From Sipunculus nudus (Eukaryota > Annelida > Sipuncula > Golfingiida > Sipunculidae): a DNA stretch of 64,000 nt. Positions within the stretch are counted from its first letter, which is position 1. Each line of letters opens with the position of its first letter. The translations under genes were made by a program, and so were the position numbers. Under the pieces are notes generated by a model. It had not been told where the DNA came from and did not search any database. It was given only the letters and a program-made list of their open reading frames with translations. Below are positions 38,643-49,310 of the stretch, one piece after another. The DNA is taken from NCBI GenBank assembly GCA_026874595.1, contig CM049310.1:91416556-91480555 (forward strand), read 5' to 3'.

Positions 38643-41600
38643 GTAATAAGACTTACTCCGCAAAGGTGGTTATACTCTCTCACCTGACTCTTCTTTCCTG
38701 TTGTCATTGGTTGGTTGATTGATTTGTATGTAAGCATGCCTGTGTCAATCTCGAGTAAGTACTGAAGTAATTTTTACGATTTTTTTTCGGAGATGATTGA
38801 AAAGGGTCCTCCCACTGAATTTTGGAAAAGATAGGAAAGAGCGGCGGATTCCAGATGACTGCTATTCCTTGGAAGTATGCTCTCTAATGAGTCCCATTCT
38901 AAACGTAAAACATATTGGATTTATGGATTATATAGATCACCATGCGTCCCTAGATCATCATTGTTGAGCCCTAAAATTTGAGAGATTAGACGAGATGTAA
39001 CCCAGACAAGGGACAAAGACTTTGCAAATGTATTCGCAGACGAATACGAATACGAATACAAATACGAAAACAAATACTGATAAAAAGCAAGTGTTTGTAT
39101 ACAAATACAAATATGTTCAAATGTATCCATGAATACATTTTTGAATTTATTTTCTTTAATTTGTAATTACAGCCTTGGCAAGGAATTTTAACTTTTCAAA
39201 ATGATTTTAATTATTCTTAATTTTTTATCAATAGTTTGAATCTAATATTATTTGTGCTTTTTCTGGTGAGCACTGTCCAGTGAAGAACTGTCTGTGGTTA
39301 CTACATGTAGAACCTTGGATTGTGTGATAGATGTTTATTACAGTAACCAAATCAAATTAAAATTGGGTAATATATTTACAAAATAAAGTATACATTATAT
39401 ATAAAGTGGATAAGAATACAATACTTCGAAAGAGAAAAAAATACTTATGATACTTTCTAAAAGTATTTGCATACGAATAAGGATACTCATGATTTTGTAT
39501 TCTAATACACTCAAGTACAAATATTAAAAACGAATACTCCATATATGTGCTAAACATACGCCGAGTGATCAGTCGATAAGGTTTTCGTTAATGGTGTACC
39601 ATCTTCCGCTAGGAACGTGTCGAGGTCCGGGCTACCCTTCCGCCATAGGTCGTTTTTAATGGACACGACCTCTTCCTGATCGGCACGGTGGGACGGCCGA
39701 GACTACATGTTTCAACTGTCAAAATTAAAAAAAAAATTAGTAACATTTCACGGAAACACTTTATGTAATTTACATGCGCATGCTTACAAAATATTACCTA
39801 TTCCGTGAAGTCCTACCAAAAAGATTCACCCATGTTTATGTTTTTCGGCTTGAAAACAATTCTTATTCATTATGTTTGAACTGACTACATAGAACCCTCT
39901 TCACAATATTTATACCTACGCCATCTGTGTATTTAGAAGTAGATAATGGAATAGGCCCCCTTTAAAATTTCTATGCATGTATCTTATCACTTTGTTCCAA
40001 AGATTATCAAGATGGTAGAGTTCTTCTTTACATAATCAAATAACGATTAAGAAACCATCACCTGAGCTATATTTAAATCCTGCTTACCTGAAGAGTATAA
40101 ATGACACTATTTTCCTTTGTTCATAAAATTAAAAAAAAACATCAACAACAACATATACCCCTTATACGGCAAAATGTTAAATCGATTCATTTGAGATACC
40201 TCGTACAGATGACAGATGAGGACAGACAGAATAACAGACTTGCTCGAATGAAAACATAACCTCCGCTTGCTTACATAAAAGCTCGTTAAACAATACATAA
40301 TCTGTGTTAACCGTTAATATATCGATCAATTCTTATGTAACTATTTGACTTTAAATAGAAAACGGACTGGACATAAATCATGTATTTATTTTTCGACTAA
40401 AGATATTTTTGATTTGGTATAAAAAGTATCAATGTACTACTAAACGATATATATTGACATATATATAATTATATATTAATATATTTATATAAATATATAT
40501 ATAAATCATACCTTTATAGTTATTGTTAAATAGCCCTACATATTTTATAGTTATTTCGTATTTTCTTGCTAAATGTTCAATGGCGTGTTCAAATAGTGGC
40601 GATTTATACAGCCAATAATCAAGCCTGTTCACAGAATTAACAGGTCTTTAGAGTGAGTTAATGAGGGAAAACGCTTATCGAGCGAGTTAATTGGCACACA
40701 AACTGCTAAGTAATATTTGTAAATAGTACTCAAATATAGCAGATGTGTTGGAACGAAATCAGGAAATGACTAATTAGCGAAAAAAAACATTCGACGGTGA
40801 GCGCACTCTGTTTAGCCCTACATCTGTTCACCTTCCCAGGGGAAAAGACTCAAAATTAGATTTAATTACCCCTGAGTTAATGACGCGACATTCTCCATCC
40901 AAGGTCGATGGTCTTCAAAGCCAAATTAAATACCAAGTGAATTCCGTGGTGATCTTCCGCATTGCAGGGATCCTGAAAATTGTCTTATTCTAATCCTAGA
41001 GATCTCTCTTTTCGAATGTTTCAAGTTGGCCTATCTCATCCTTCTGCCAGAGGTCGTTTTGCTCTGGGGATGTGGGTTATCCAGGACTACTTACCAGAAC
41101 CATAAAACTTGAAATTCAAATTTTTTTACATTTTAAGGAAACACTTTTTGTTCACATTTCACATGTGTGTGCTTACAAAATAATAGTAACACCAAGGAGT
41201 CCATACTATGCTTATGTAATTTGCCTTGAAACAGTTCTTATCCATCATATTTGAACGGACTACATTGCTCTTTCCAGCTCATTTATACAGATACCACTGG
41301 TGTATGAAGAAGCCCCGGTGCTAGGATTTCTATGCCCACAAAACCTAACTAGTAGAGTAGTATTTCTGTGAATCCGAATCTACCCAGTGTGGACCTCTCT
41401 GGGGGCTAGCTCACGGTTCTTTAGGAATTCTATTAAGTTGGGAAGATAAACAGTTGCCACTAAGTGCTGGAGGACGGAGACTTAGGGAGAGGAACTTCTG
41501 TTTCAATCGTTCGGCGTATGCAAACAAATAGTTATTGCAATATGTTCACCTTCGTGGTAAATTAATCACACTTACTTTAATATGATTGATTCATATTATA

Positions 41601-43473
41601 AAAGATTGCTTCCACCATGTTTTAGGTTATCCTAGTTACATCAAGTTTTACACAGACCCGAGTGGTTGCTAAGGACCTGACTTACGATCAAGGTTGCATG
41701 AGCATCCCATACGACTACGAGAGGAATTTTGAAATTTTGGATGAAACAGGTCAAGGTAGGTTACAATTTTTACAAAATTGCAAAATGTATTGCATTTGGT
41801 TAAAAGTCATATCCAACATATTGGAACAATGTCTTTAAGTCAATTTAAATTCGCAGGTGACGGGCAATCAAAATGTATTGGGGAAATAATAACAGAGAAC
41901 AAGCTTCCGGTCACAGTGCGCATGCTCGACAATTCGGACGTCAAGCTGACACAAATTTCCGGTTCTGATCATATCGCCAGCTTCCTACGCCTTCGGTTGG
42001 AGAGTGAATACCAGCAGCGCTACCTGGCAGGATACCGAATCATTACAGGTATTACCACCTTATGCAATTACCTGGTGATGTAACGTTTCGATTTTTTTTA
42101 TTCATACCGATTGGCTTATAAACTATACTTAACGTTCGGATGTTTAAATAATAGACACGTGTTTAATAAAGTTAATAATCGGACGAAAAAAGATAAGATA
42201 TTCAAAGTAAATGAAATGAAATTCAATAGTTCGTGGAAGTTTCTACATTTCATTTGCATCATTTGCATTGTATATTTGTAACGCTAATGGATGCATATCA
42301 TATCATGGTATGACCAAACACACATACACACACATTCGTGTAATAGAATACAAAAAAATGTCATATAAATGTATGTATGTATGTAATTCCTTTCGAGAAA
42401 GGCATGGCCAAATTGTCAGAATTGTTGAGTGCAAAGTCATATAGAAATGATGAACAAGACACTTGTTTTTTCGACTTGCTATGTTGTTATGATTTGTGTT
42501 TAGCCTAGGTCTCATTTGCCACGTCCTTCTACGGTACGTGTCTTACGGTTCGGCTTTGGCAAGCCAGAACGTGGTAGTGTCGAGTATGAACATGATGAAA
42601 TTGTAGCCCGCGTTCTCGAGCTGTTCTTGGCACGTTCTATTACGTTATTTCACGTTTATCCACGGACTGCTACGGCAATAACCACTTTCTTCCACGGTAA
42701 ACGTGGCTTGCCGTAGAATAACGTGGGTAGGCCCCATCTTCCCTTTGCTCGCCACGTTCTCGCTACGGTACTGCCCGTGTTATCTTCGTTCTCCTACGGC
42801 AGTGTCACGGCAGCGTCATGGGCCTTTACACAGAAAAGCGACCTTTCTGCCTCCCGTGTGCGACCACAAAATTTACCAGGTCGTCGTAGGAGGCTCAAAG
42901 TAGGCAGAACGGTTGCCTAGTTCGTTCATTTATAAAGGTGGTAAACAGGAGTTTCAGACATCGCCATGGACGCCATGGTCGTCGTGAGTTTTTGAACATG
43001 TTCAAAACAATCGCAGAAAGGTCGCCGAGGTGGTTGGTTGTTCAAAGGTGGCTCAAAGGAGGCAGAAGGGAGGCACAAACATTGCCGTAGTTGTAGAATG
43101 GAGGCACAGTGGTCGTGCAGTTGGCACAGGGGAAGCAGAGGGAAGGCAGGCAAGAAAATGCCCTTATGCTGTATTTTGGGAGGTTCAAGAGAGGCACAAG
43201 TATCGCTGAAACAGTTATGAAGCAATTACACAGAATCAGGATTTTCTGGGGTTAGGCGACCATTGAGCGTTCTGGTTATTTTTTGGTTCACAAAGGTGGC
43301 ACAAAGGTGGCAGCCCTGTGTAAAGGGGCCTTAACCACGCTCAGTCAAATTTTCCTACGGCAGTGGACCACCTCAGGGGCGTCAATATAGGGGGAATGGA
43401 GGGTATATATACCCCCAACTTTTAAGCAGGGGGGGAATGGTTGATGTAATCACCCCCCCCCCTGATATTCAGG

Positions 43474-43521
<48 letters not shown>

Positions 43522-46149
43522 TACTAACAAACCAATCTTATAACCGTACACTTAATTGTGATAATTTTTAAATATGTCACACAATACATTAAAAGGTGCA
43601 AATATATATGTATATGTGTGTGTGTCTTTATAAAATAGGTTTCAATTTTTTTTTTAATAACACCCGCCCCCCCCACCCCCACCCCTTAACGCCTGGAAGT
43701 GATCCCCCCGCCCCTTGAAGATAAATTGACACCACTGGACCACCTTCTTGGGTGTCAAGAGGATTTACCGCGGTCCATCTCCCAGGGTTTAACACGCCAA
43801 ATTAGTTCTGTCCAGGTGTCACGGGGTACAGATTTCCGTGTCGCGGACCACGTTTTCTCCCGTTCATTTTGAACATTTCAAAGAGAACGTGGATCCCGCA
43901 CGACCATTCATGTTCATTCCTGTCCCCCTACATTGACCTACGGTGTCCTACGGTGAAAGCGACGTCCTACCAAGTCCTCCCACGACCTTCAAGAACGTGG
44001 TGAATCATACACAGACCGTGGTAGGTGAGACCTGGGCTTTATCGGAGGACCGATGTATGGTCAGACTCTAGGACACGCGATGTGACCTAGACTTTATCGG
44101 AGGACCGATGTATGGTCAGACTCTAGGACACGCGATGTGACCTAGACTTTATCGGAGGACCAATGAATGGTCAGAATCTAGGACACGCGATTGACCTAGA
44201 CTTTATCAGAAGACCGATGTATGGTCAGACTCTAGGACACGTGATGTGACCTAGACTTTATCGGAAGACCGATGTACCGTCAGACTCTAGGACACGCGAT
44301 GTGACCTAGACTTTATCGGAGACCGATGTATGGTCAGACTCTAGGACACGCGATGTGACCTAGACTTTATCGGAGGACCGATGTATGGTCAGTCTCTAGG
44401 ACACGCGATGTGACCTAGACTTTATCGGAGGACTGATGTATGGTCAGACTCTAGGACACGTGATGTGACCTAGACTTTATCAGAGGACTGATGTATGGTC
44501 AGACTCTAGGACACGCGATGTGACCTAGACTTTATCGGAGGACCGATGTATGGTCAGACTCTAGGACACGCGATGTGACCTAGACTTTATCGGAGGACCG
44601 ATGTATGGTCAGTCTCTAGGACACGCGATGTGACCTAGACTTTATCGGAGGACTGATGTATGGTCAGACTCTAGGACACGTGATGTGACCTAGACTTTAT
44701 CAGAGGACCGATGTATGGTCAGACTCTAGGACACGCGATGTGACCTAGACTTTATCGGAGGACCGATGTATTGTCAGACTCTAGGACACGCGATGTGACC
44801 TAGACTTTATCGGAGGACCGATGTATGGTCAGACTCTAGGACACGCGATGTGACCTAGACTTTATCAGAGGACCGATGAATGGTCAGAATCTAGGACACG
44901 CGATGTGACCTAGACTTTATCAGAAGACCGATGTATGGTCAGACTCTAGGACACGCGATATGACCTAGGCTTTATCGGAGGACCGATGTATGGTCAGACT
45001 CTAGGACACGCGATTGACCTAGACTTTATCGGAAGACCGATGTATGGTCAGACTCTAGGACACGTGATGTGACCTAGACTTTATCGGAAGACCGATGTAT
45101 GGTCAGACTCTAGGACACGCGATGTGACCTAGACTTTATCGGAGGACCGATGTATGGTCAGACTCTAGGACACGCGATGTGACCTAGACTTTATCGGAGG
45201 ACCGATGTATGGTCAGACTCTAGGACACGTGATGTGACCTAGACTTTATCGGAGGACCGATGTATGGTCAGACTCTAGGACACGTGATGTGACCTAGACT
45301 TTATCAGAGGACCGATGTATGGTCAGACTCTAGGACACGCGATGTGACCTAGACTTTATCGGAGGACCGATGTATGGTCAGACTCTAGGACACGTGATGT
45401 GACCTAGACTTTATCGGAGGACCAATGTATGGTCAGACTCTAGGACACGCGATGTGACCTAGACTTTATCGAAAGACCGATGTATGGTCAGACTCTAGGA
45501 CACGCGATGTGACCTAGGCTTTATCAGAGGACCGATGTATGGTCAGACTCTAGGACACGCGATGTGACATAGACTTTATCGGAAGACCGATGTATGGTCA
45601 GACTCTAGGACACGCGATGTGACCTAGACTTTATCGGAGGACCGATGTATGGTCAGACTCTAGGACACGTGATGTGACCTAGACTTTATCAGAGGTCCGA
45701 TGTATGGTCAGACTCTGGGACACGCGATGTGACCTAGACTTTGTCAGAGGACCAATGAATGGTCAGAATCTAGGGCACGCGATGTGACCTAGACTTTATC
45801 GGAAGACCAATGTATGGTCAGACTCTAGGACACGCGATGTGACCTAGACTTTATCGGAGGACCGATGTATGGTCAGACTCCAGGACACGCGATCTCCACC
45901 CTTTTTTTGTGAAATGTTGGTGTCTTGTTGTCAGAATGTCTTCTCATCTGTTATTCAGGTTTCATGACCTTGCCATGTTCCATTCCGACTTACCTGCCAA
46001 TCAAGGTCGCTATAGGTCTGGGTCCCCTGAGTAAAGGGGTCACGGGAGAGGAGTGGGAAGCCCTGCTGTCCACCATGAAACACAAGGCAGCGGACATCAA
46101 CCATACAGACGTAACCTACAATAAAGGTAGTCATATCGATAAACACCAG

Positions 46150-46201
<52 letters not shown>

Positions 46202-48167
46202 GGCTTTTAACAAGAAGAAATATTGAAGAGACCAAGACGCTCAAGCCAAAATTTTGGCGCTTCAAATGGGAATTTGCCACCAAGAGCGTCCCAAGAGTAT
46301 CTGGTTAAATTTGAAGGGTAGTATAAATTGTATAATTTTTTATTTTAAGCCATTTTCGTTTCATTATATTATCATACTTGGTGAGAGTAAAATGCAATTA
46401 CCAGCACAGTGTTCAAACAACTGAATAGTTGTTGAAGTAGTCGGCATTGGTCAGAGCCACTGCCATTTTTTTTCTCACTTGGTCCAACAGTCTTGAATTT
46501 CGCGCGTCCGGTCGATGCTTGGACAAAGAGAACCGAGCGTCCGAGTGAGAATGAGCGCGTCACAGACGCTTACCCGCGCGTTTCTGAAAGCCCTGTCCAA
46601 TACAATATTTCTTGTTTCTGTTTAAAATATGACATTTTCAGATTATTTGGAGCACAACGGCCAGACAGAATGTAATATTTGTTTCATAATTATCAATCCT
46701 TATGACTTTCTTGGTGACTCCTTAAAAAGTGGTCCTGCAAACGTCGTTTGGTAGCTGACGACGTATTTTATCAGCTTGTGATAGCAAACATGACATTGAC
46801 GTTTGTCACAATATCCTCCACCCGACCAATTTGGTCAACATGGCGTGAAAAAAACAGACAGATTGCAATAGATTGGTGAATGTTGGCCATTATCACACGA
46901 CTCAGTAATCTGGTAAGCCTGGATTGCCATCCTATTGCATCAGTGCCATCGTAAACAGTCGGTAATCTTAACATTAGCCAACGAGTGATGAATTAACATA
47001 AACAGAATACATGAAAGCTCAAAAACCTAAGTGTAAATCATTCTCCATGGTAACACTAACAGTTCAGCTTGCTGTTTGGATTACAAGTTGGCTACTATCC
47101 AATAAGCCGTGCGGAACATGCTTATGTTCGTGCCTTTAGAAATTAAATGCAGGGGAATTTAACCAGTATGTTAACTTAAAAATCATAGTTTTCCCGCACA
47201 TGATAATTTTTTGTAGTTTAAAAGCACACTAACAGATCTAACGATTGACCTGTTTATTTGTTAAAGGACATCGTGTCTGCAGGCCATGAGGCGTCAAAAA
47301 GATGAAAATATTTGCATCTTATCGAAGCTTATAGTGAAGCCCTCCATACAACATGTACAGGCACTCTGACGCTGGTCGGAGACTCTCTATTGTTGGGGGG
47401 CCGAAGTGATACTAGGTGATTGTGGTCTTCTAAATTACTACCGCAGTATCCTTATCAATCACTTGGTGATTTATCAAGCATTGTAAACCCACTGTGTACA
47501 AAACCTACATATTCGATCAGCATCCTTTGATGGAACACACTTTAGTTGTTTTGTTTTACTTTTTCCGAGCCATATATAGTACCCAAATCAGACCCTATTG
47601 ACCATATTATTTATGGATCATTCCCGGCTAGCCCGACAGCCTTGGTTATAAATAACCCTCATGAATCTTCTGCTCGTATGTTATCGACCAGGTTTATACA
47701 GGAGAGGCAGTATCAGAAAGTAAAACGATGTGACCTGTCACTCACTACAGTGATAGCATATAAATTACTTATTACACTGGGAAAGGACTTAAATAGGTAC
47801 ACTTCCCGGTTACGTTAGCAGCCACCAAACATAGATTAATGGTATGATATGTTGCCGACTTATCTGTTTACAAGGTTACTGCGGAAATATATATTACTTT
47901 CACTTTTTCTACAGGTGACACTGTACATGATGCAAATTACACCGTGATTAACCGGTGTGTTTTATTATTATAATTACTCGAATTAGTAGTACCATCACAG
48001 GGGATGCGAATTTGTTGCTCTCTCTGTCTCTCTACCTCTCTCTCTCATACACATACACACACACACACACACACAGATAGTGTCCCCTCTCTCTTTCTAG
48101 CTCTCAGAACCCCATACACATTCACACACTCACAGACATTCCCCCTCTCTCTCACTCACACACACAC

Positions 48168-48208
<41 letters not shown>

Positions 48209-48282
48209 TTTAGGCACACTTAAAGGCAACCCCTCTCTATCTCTCTCACACACATACACACACGCACCAACAGACTCCCCCC

Positions 48283-48316
<34 letters not shown>

Positions 48317-48892
48317 GTCCCTCTGATTATATGACTAATTATCTGTATCATTTTTATTTCTATATTTTCAGACATTATGGAGCACCATACCATTAAAAAC
48401 AGCACTGAAACCAAGATTAAAGACCAAACCATGCCGGGATACCTGCTTAAACAGCTAATGAAGGAGACGAGAAAAACATCCGTCATAATGAGGGAGAGAG
48501 GGGGCAAAAAGGACCCTGACATAAACAGACGAGCCACAGCTCCGACCGCACATGACACGGAGCATGCGTACGCGGAGCTTAGACCGAAAACGAGGCCGGA
48601 CAGCTGCGTCTTAGAGCAGCGCCCTCCTCCTCCGCGTCCCCCGCGACGCATCACAACTCTCGAAGCTGTCCCGGAAGATGTTGGTAGGCTAAGTAGTTCC
48701 CAGCTCGCGGACTGTCTCCAGCTGTTGAATATGGGGGACGTGGCTACCGAGCTGTTTAACAAACAAGTCAACGGGACGCTACTCCGTGAACTTAATGCTG
48801 ATGATCTTCAGAAGGAGTTCGGACTCTCCCGGGTTGCTGCTAAGAAACTGTCAATGTTTGCCGTCCAAGGATGGAGGCCGAAAATGTCATAA
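38427..48892 (+). CDS. Gene A: GAREM-like CABIT-SAM adaptor, 5 exons, 408 aa
   Basis: The five exons are 38427-38642, 41626-41755, 41857-42048, 45959-46126 and 48372-48892; they join into one 1227-nt reading frame including the stop. All introns are GT-AG, with phases 0,1,1,1. Residues ~25-200 resemble the N-terminal CABIT region of GAREM/Themis proteins, but shortened. Residues 238-335 are a basic linker with a YAEL motif (Tyr302) and PPPPRPPRR (320-328). Residues ~336-406 are a SAM domain ending GWRPK, as in GAREM. Known GAREM proteins are cytoplasmic adaptors between receptor tyrosine kinases, Grb2 and MAPK signalling; that role is inferred here. Vertebrate GAREM is about twice as long, mainly in the linker. 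Gene B downstream has the same exon plan. The ATG at 38427 is chosen because it opens the frame carrying the conserved block and follows a TATA box at a sensible distance. The family call is from remembered motifs, not a search. Confidence 0.88.
39026..39135. repeat. GAATAC/AAATAC hexamer-like repeat
   Basis: Degenerate run of ACGAATACGAATAC words in gene A intron 1; a second, more diverged stretch is at 39402-39555. Confidence 0.6.
39636..39978 (+). repeat. Intron-1 duplicated segment, copy 1
   Basis: About 340 bp that recurs in the same orientation 1.4 kb downstream in gene A intron 1: AGGTCGTTTT, GGAAACACTTT, GCTTACAAAATA, CAATTCTTATTCATTATGTTTG and CTGACTACAT. Confidence 0.65.
41039..41336 (+). 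repeat. Intron-1 duplicated segment, copy 2
   Basis: Diverged direct copy of 39636-39978 ending about 290 bp before exon 2: AGAGGTCGTTTT, AAGGAAACACTTTTTG, GTGCTTACAAAATA, CAGTTCTTATCCATCATATT. Confidence 0.65.
41626..41755 (+). CDS. Gene A exon 2 (residues 73-116)
   Basis: Acceptor TTTTAG before GTTATC; donor at 41756 (GTAGGT), phase 1. The frame carries TRVVAKDLTYDQG and SIPYDYERNFEILDE, the core strand pattern of the CABIT-like region. The length of 130 bp is exactly that of gene B exon 2. Confidence 0.9.
41857..42048 (+). CDS. Gene A exon 3 (residues 116-180)
   Basis: Acceptor TTCGCAG, donor GTATTA, phase 1 to phase 1, 192 bp, the same length as gene B exon 3. It encodes the IITENKLPVTVRM segment and a charged helix LRLRLESEYQQRYLAGYRI. 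The intron before it is only 101 bp. Confidence 0.9.
42820..43330. mobile_element. Small TIR element nested in 42503-44037
   Basis: Inverted ends GGGCCTTTACACAG and CTGTGTAAAGGGGCC. The interior is rich in AAAGGTGGC and GGAGGCA words. A clear target duplication is not seen, so the superfamily (Harbinger-like by end sequence) is uncertain. Confidence 0.6.
43374..43737. mobile_element. hAT-like non-autonomous element, copy 2 (gene A intron 3)
   Basis: Ends CAGGGGCGTCAATATA and AATTGACACCACTG, flanked by the perfect 8-bp duplication GACCACCT (43366-43373, 43738-43745). Internal G-runs, C-runs and a TA tract match copy 1. It sits inside the larger element 42503-44037, so it inserted later. Confidence 0.88.
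44025..45893. repeat. 55-bp satellite array, about 34 copies, gene A intron 3
   Basis: Consensus unit starts GTGACCTAGACTTTATCGG and continues AGGACCGATGTATGGTCAG, ACTCTAGGACACGCGAT. Units are 54-56 bp with few substitutions (GGA/AGA, CGCG/CGTG, GACT/GAAT). TCGG-N4-CCGA inside each unit can pair. The first unit begins with the last bases of the transposon 42503-44037. Confidence 0.95.
45959..46126 (+). CDS. Gene A exon 4 (residues 180-236)
   Basis: Acceptor TTATTCAG, donor GTAGTC, 168 bp. It encodes PCSIPTYLPIKVAIGLGP and a helix EEWEALLSTMKHKAADI, parallel to gene B exon 4. The 55-bp satellite array ends 65 bp upstream, so branch point and pyrimidine tract must lie in 45894-45958. A second possible acceptor (TTGTTGTCAG) lies 24 nt upstream of the one used. 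Confidence 0.88.
46152..46198. repeat. (TA)n microsatellite, gene A intron 4
   Basis: Pure TA beginning 26 bp after the exon 4 donor. Confidence 0.95.
46199..48014. other. Gene A intron 4, main part
   Basis: No exon recognised. CAGGGCTTT at 46199 has an inverted counterpart AAAGCCCTG near 46586, but no target duplication was found. Confidence 0.5.
48015..48318. repeat. (CT)n/(CA)n compound microsatellite before gene A exon 5
   Basis: About 300 bp of alternating CT and CA runs on the coding strand, ending about 50 bp before the exon 5 acceptor; it makes an extreme pyrimidine-rich stretch in intron 4. Confidence 0.92.
48372..48892 (+). CDS. Gene A exon 5: linker and SAM domain (residues 236-408)
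   Basis: Acceptor ATTTTCAG at the end of a long pyrimidine-rich stretch; the codon for Asp236 is split across the junction. The exon encodes the basic linker, YAEL, the PPPPRPPRR polyproline motif and the whole SAM domain (LADCLQLLNMGDVATELF, NGTLLRELNADDLQKEFGL, GWRPK), then stops at 48890-48892. The linker codons are more GC-rich than the flanks. The opposite strand has a 183-aa open frame here that is a shadow of this exon. Confidence 0.92.
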
Positions 48893-49251
48893 ACTGCTTG
48901 AAAAATACCTGTTGACATAGCGGATGAAGATATAAAGTCATGACATACATATTTTCTTTACTCTACCCTGATTATTATACTGTGAAATTATTCATAGCTA
49001 CCGACTTTCTTTATGACTCGTCATGTAATACTATGTCTATATTTATGATGCCTGTTATCATAATTGTTATAATACAATTTTATACATTGGTGCCCATTGA
49101 CAGTCCGAACAAGATTCATATAGATTTTCTGAGTGTCCGTAACTTTTCGCATTATACATTATCACATACAGATGTTGCCTCTTTGATCGCGAGGGTTTTT
49201 AATTCGCGAGAGTCGCGAAAGGGTAATCATTGCGAGTAAAAACCTTCGTGA

Positions 49252-49257
49252 AATAAA
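49252..49257 (+). terminator. Candidate polyadenylation signal of gene A
   Basis: AATAAA 360 nt after the stop codon; a second copy is at 49305-49310. Both are plausible in an AT-rich 3' region; neither can be proven here. Confidence 0.35.
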
Positions 49258-49310
49258 AATTATATCGTCGTTGGCAAGTTAAAAGCTTAAAGAATGACAT
49301 AATGAATAAA

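Larger units (their letters stand above)
42503..44037. mobile_element. TTTA-flanked TIR transposon in gene A intron 3
   Basis: Ends GCCTAGGTCTCATTTGCCACG-like on the left and its complement (CGTGGTAGGTGAGACCTGGGC-like) on the right, both next to TTTA (42499-42502, 44038-44041). The interior is full of short CCTACGG and CCACGTTC-type words and lacks any transposase. Two later insertions lie inside (42820-43330 and 43374-43737). Terminal GCC...GGC and TTTA flanks are shared with 56282-57258. Confidence 0.75.

Noticed and set aside
44025-45893. CRISPR-like array
   Set aside because: Units abut with no unique spacers, the genome is eukaryotic and no cas genes exist; it is a satellite.
46199-46595. 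A further TIR element with CAGGGCTTT ends
   Set aside because: Only 9 bp of inverted match and no target duplication.
48220-48771. 183-codon minus-strand ORF
   Set aside because: It lies antisense to the gene A SAM exon and a microsatellite; its translation has low-complexity ends and no domain.
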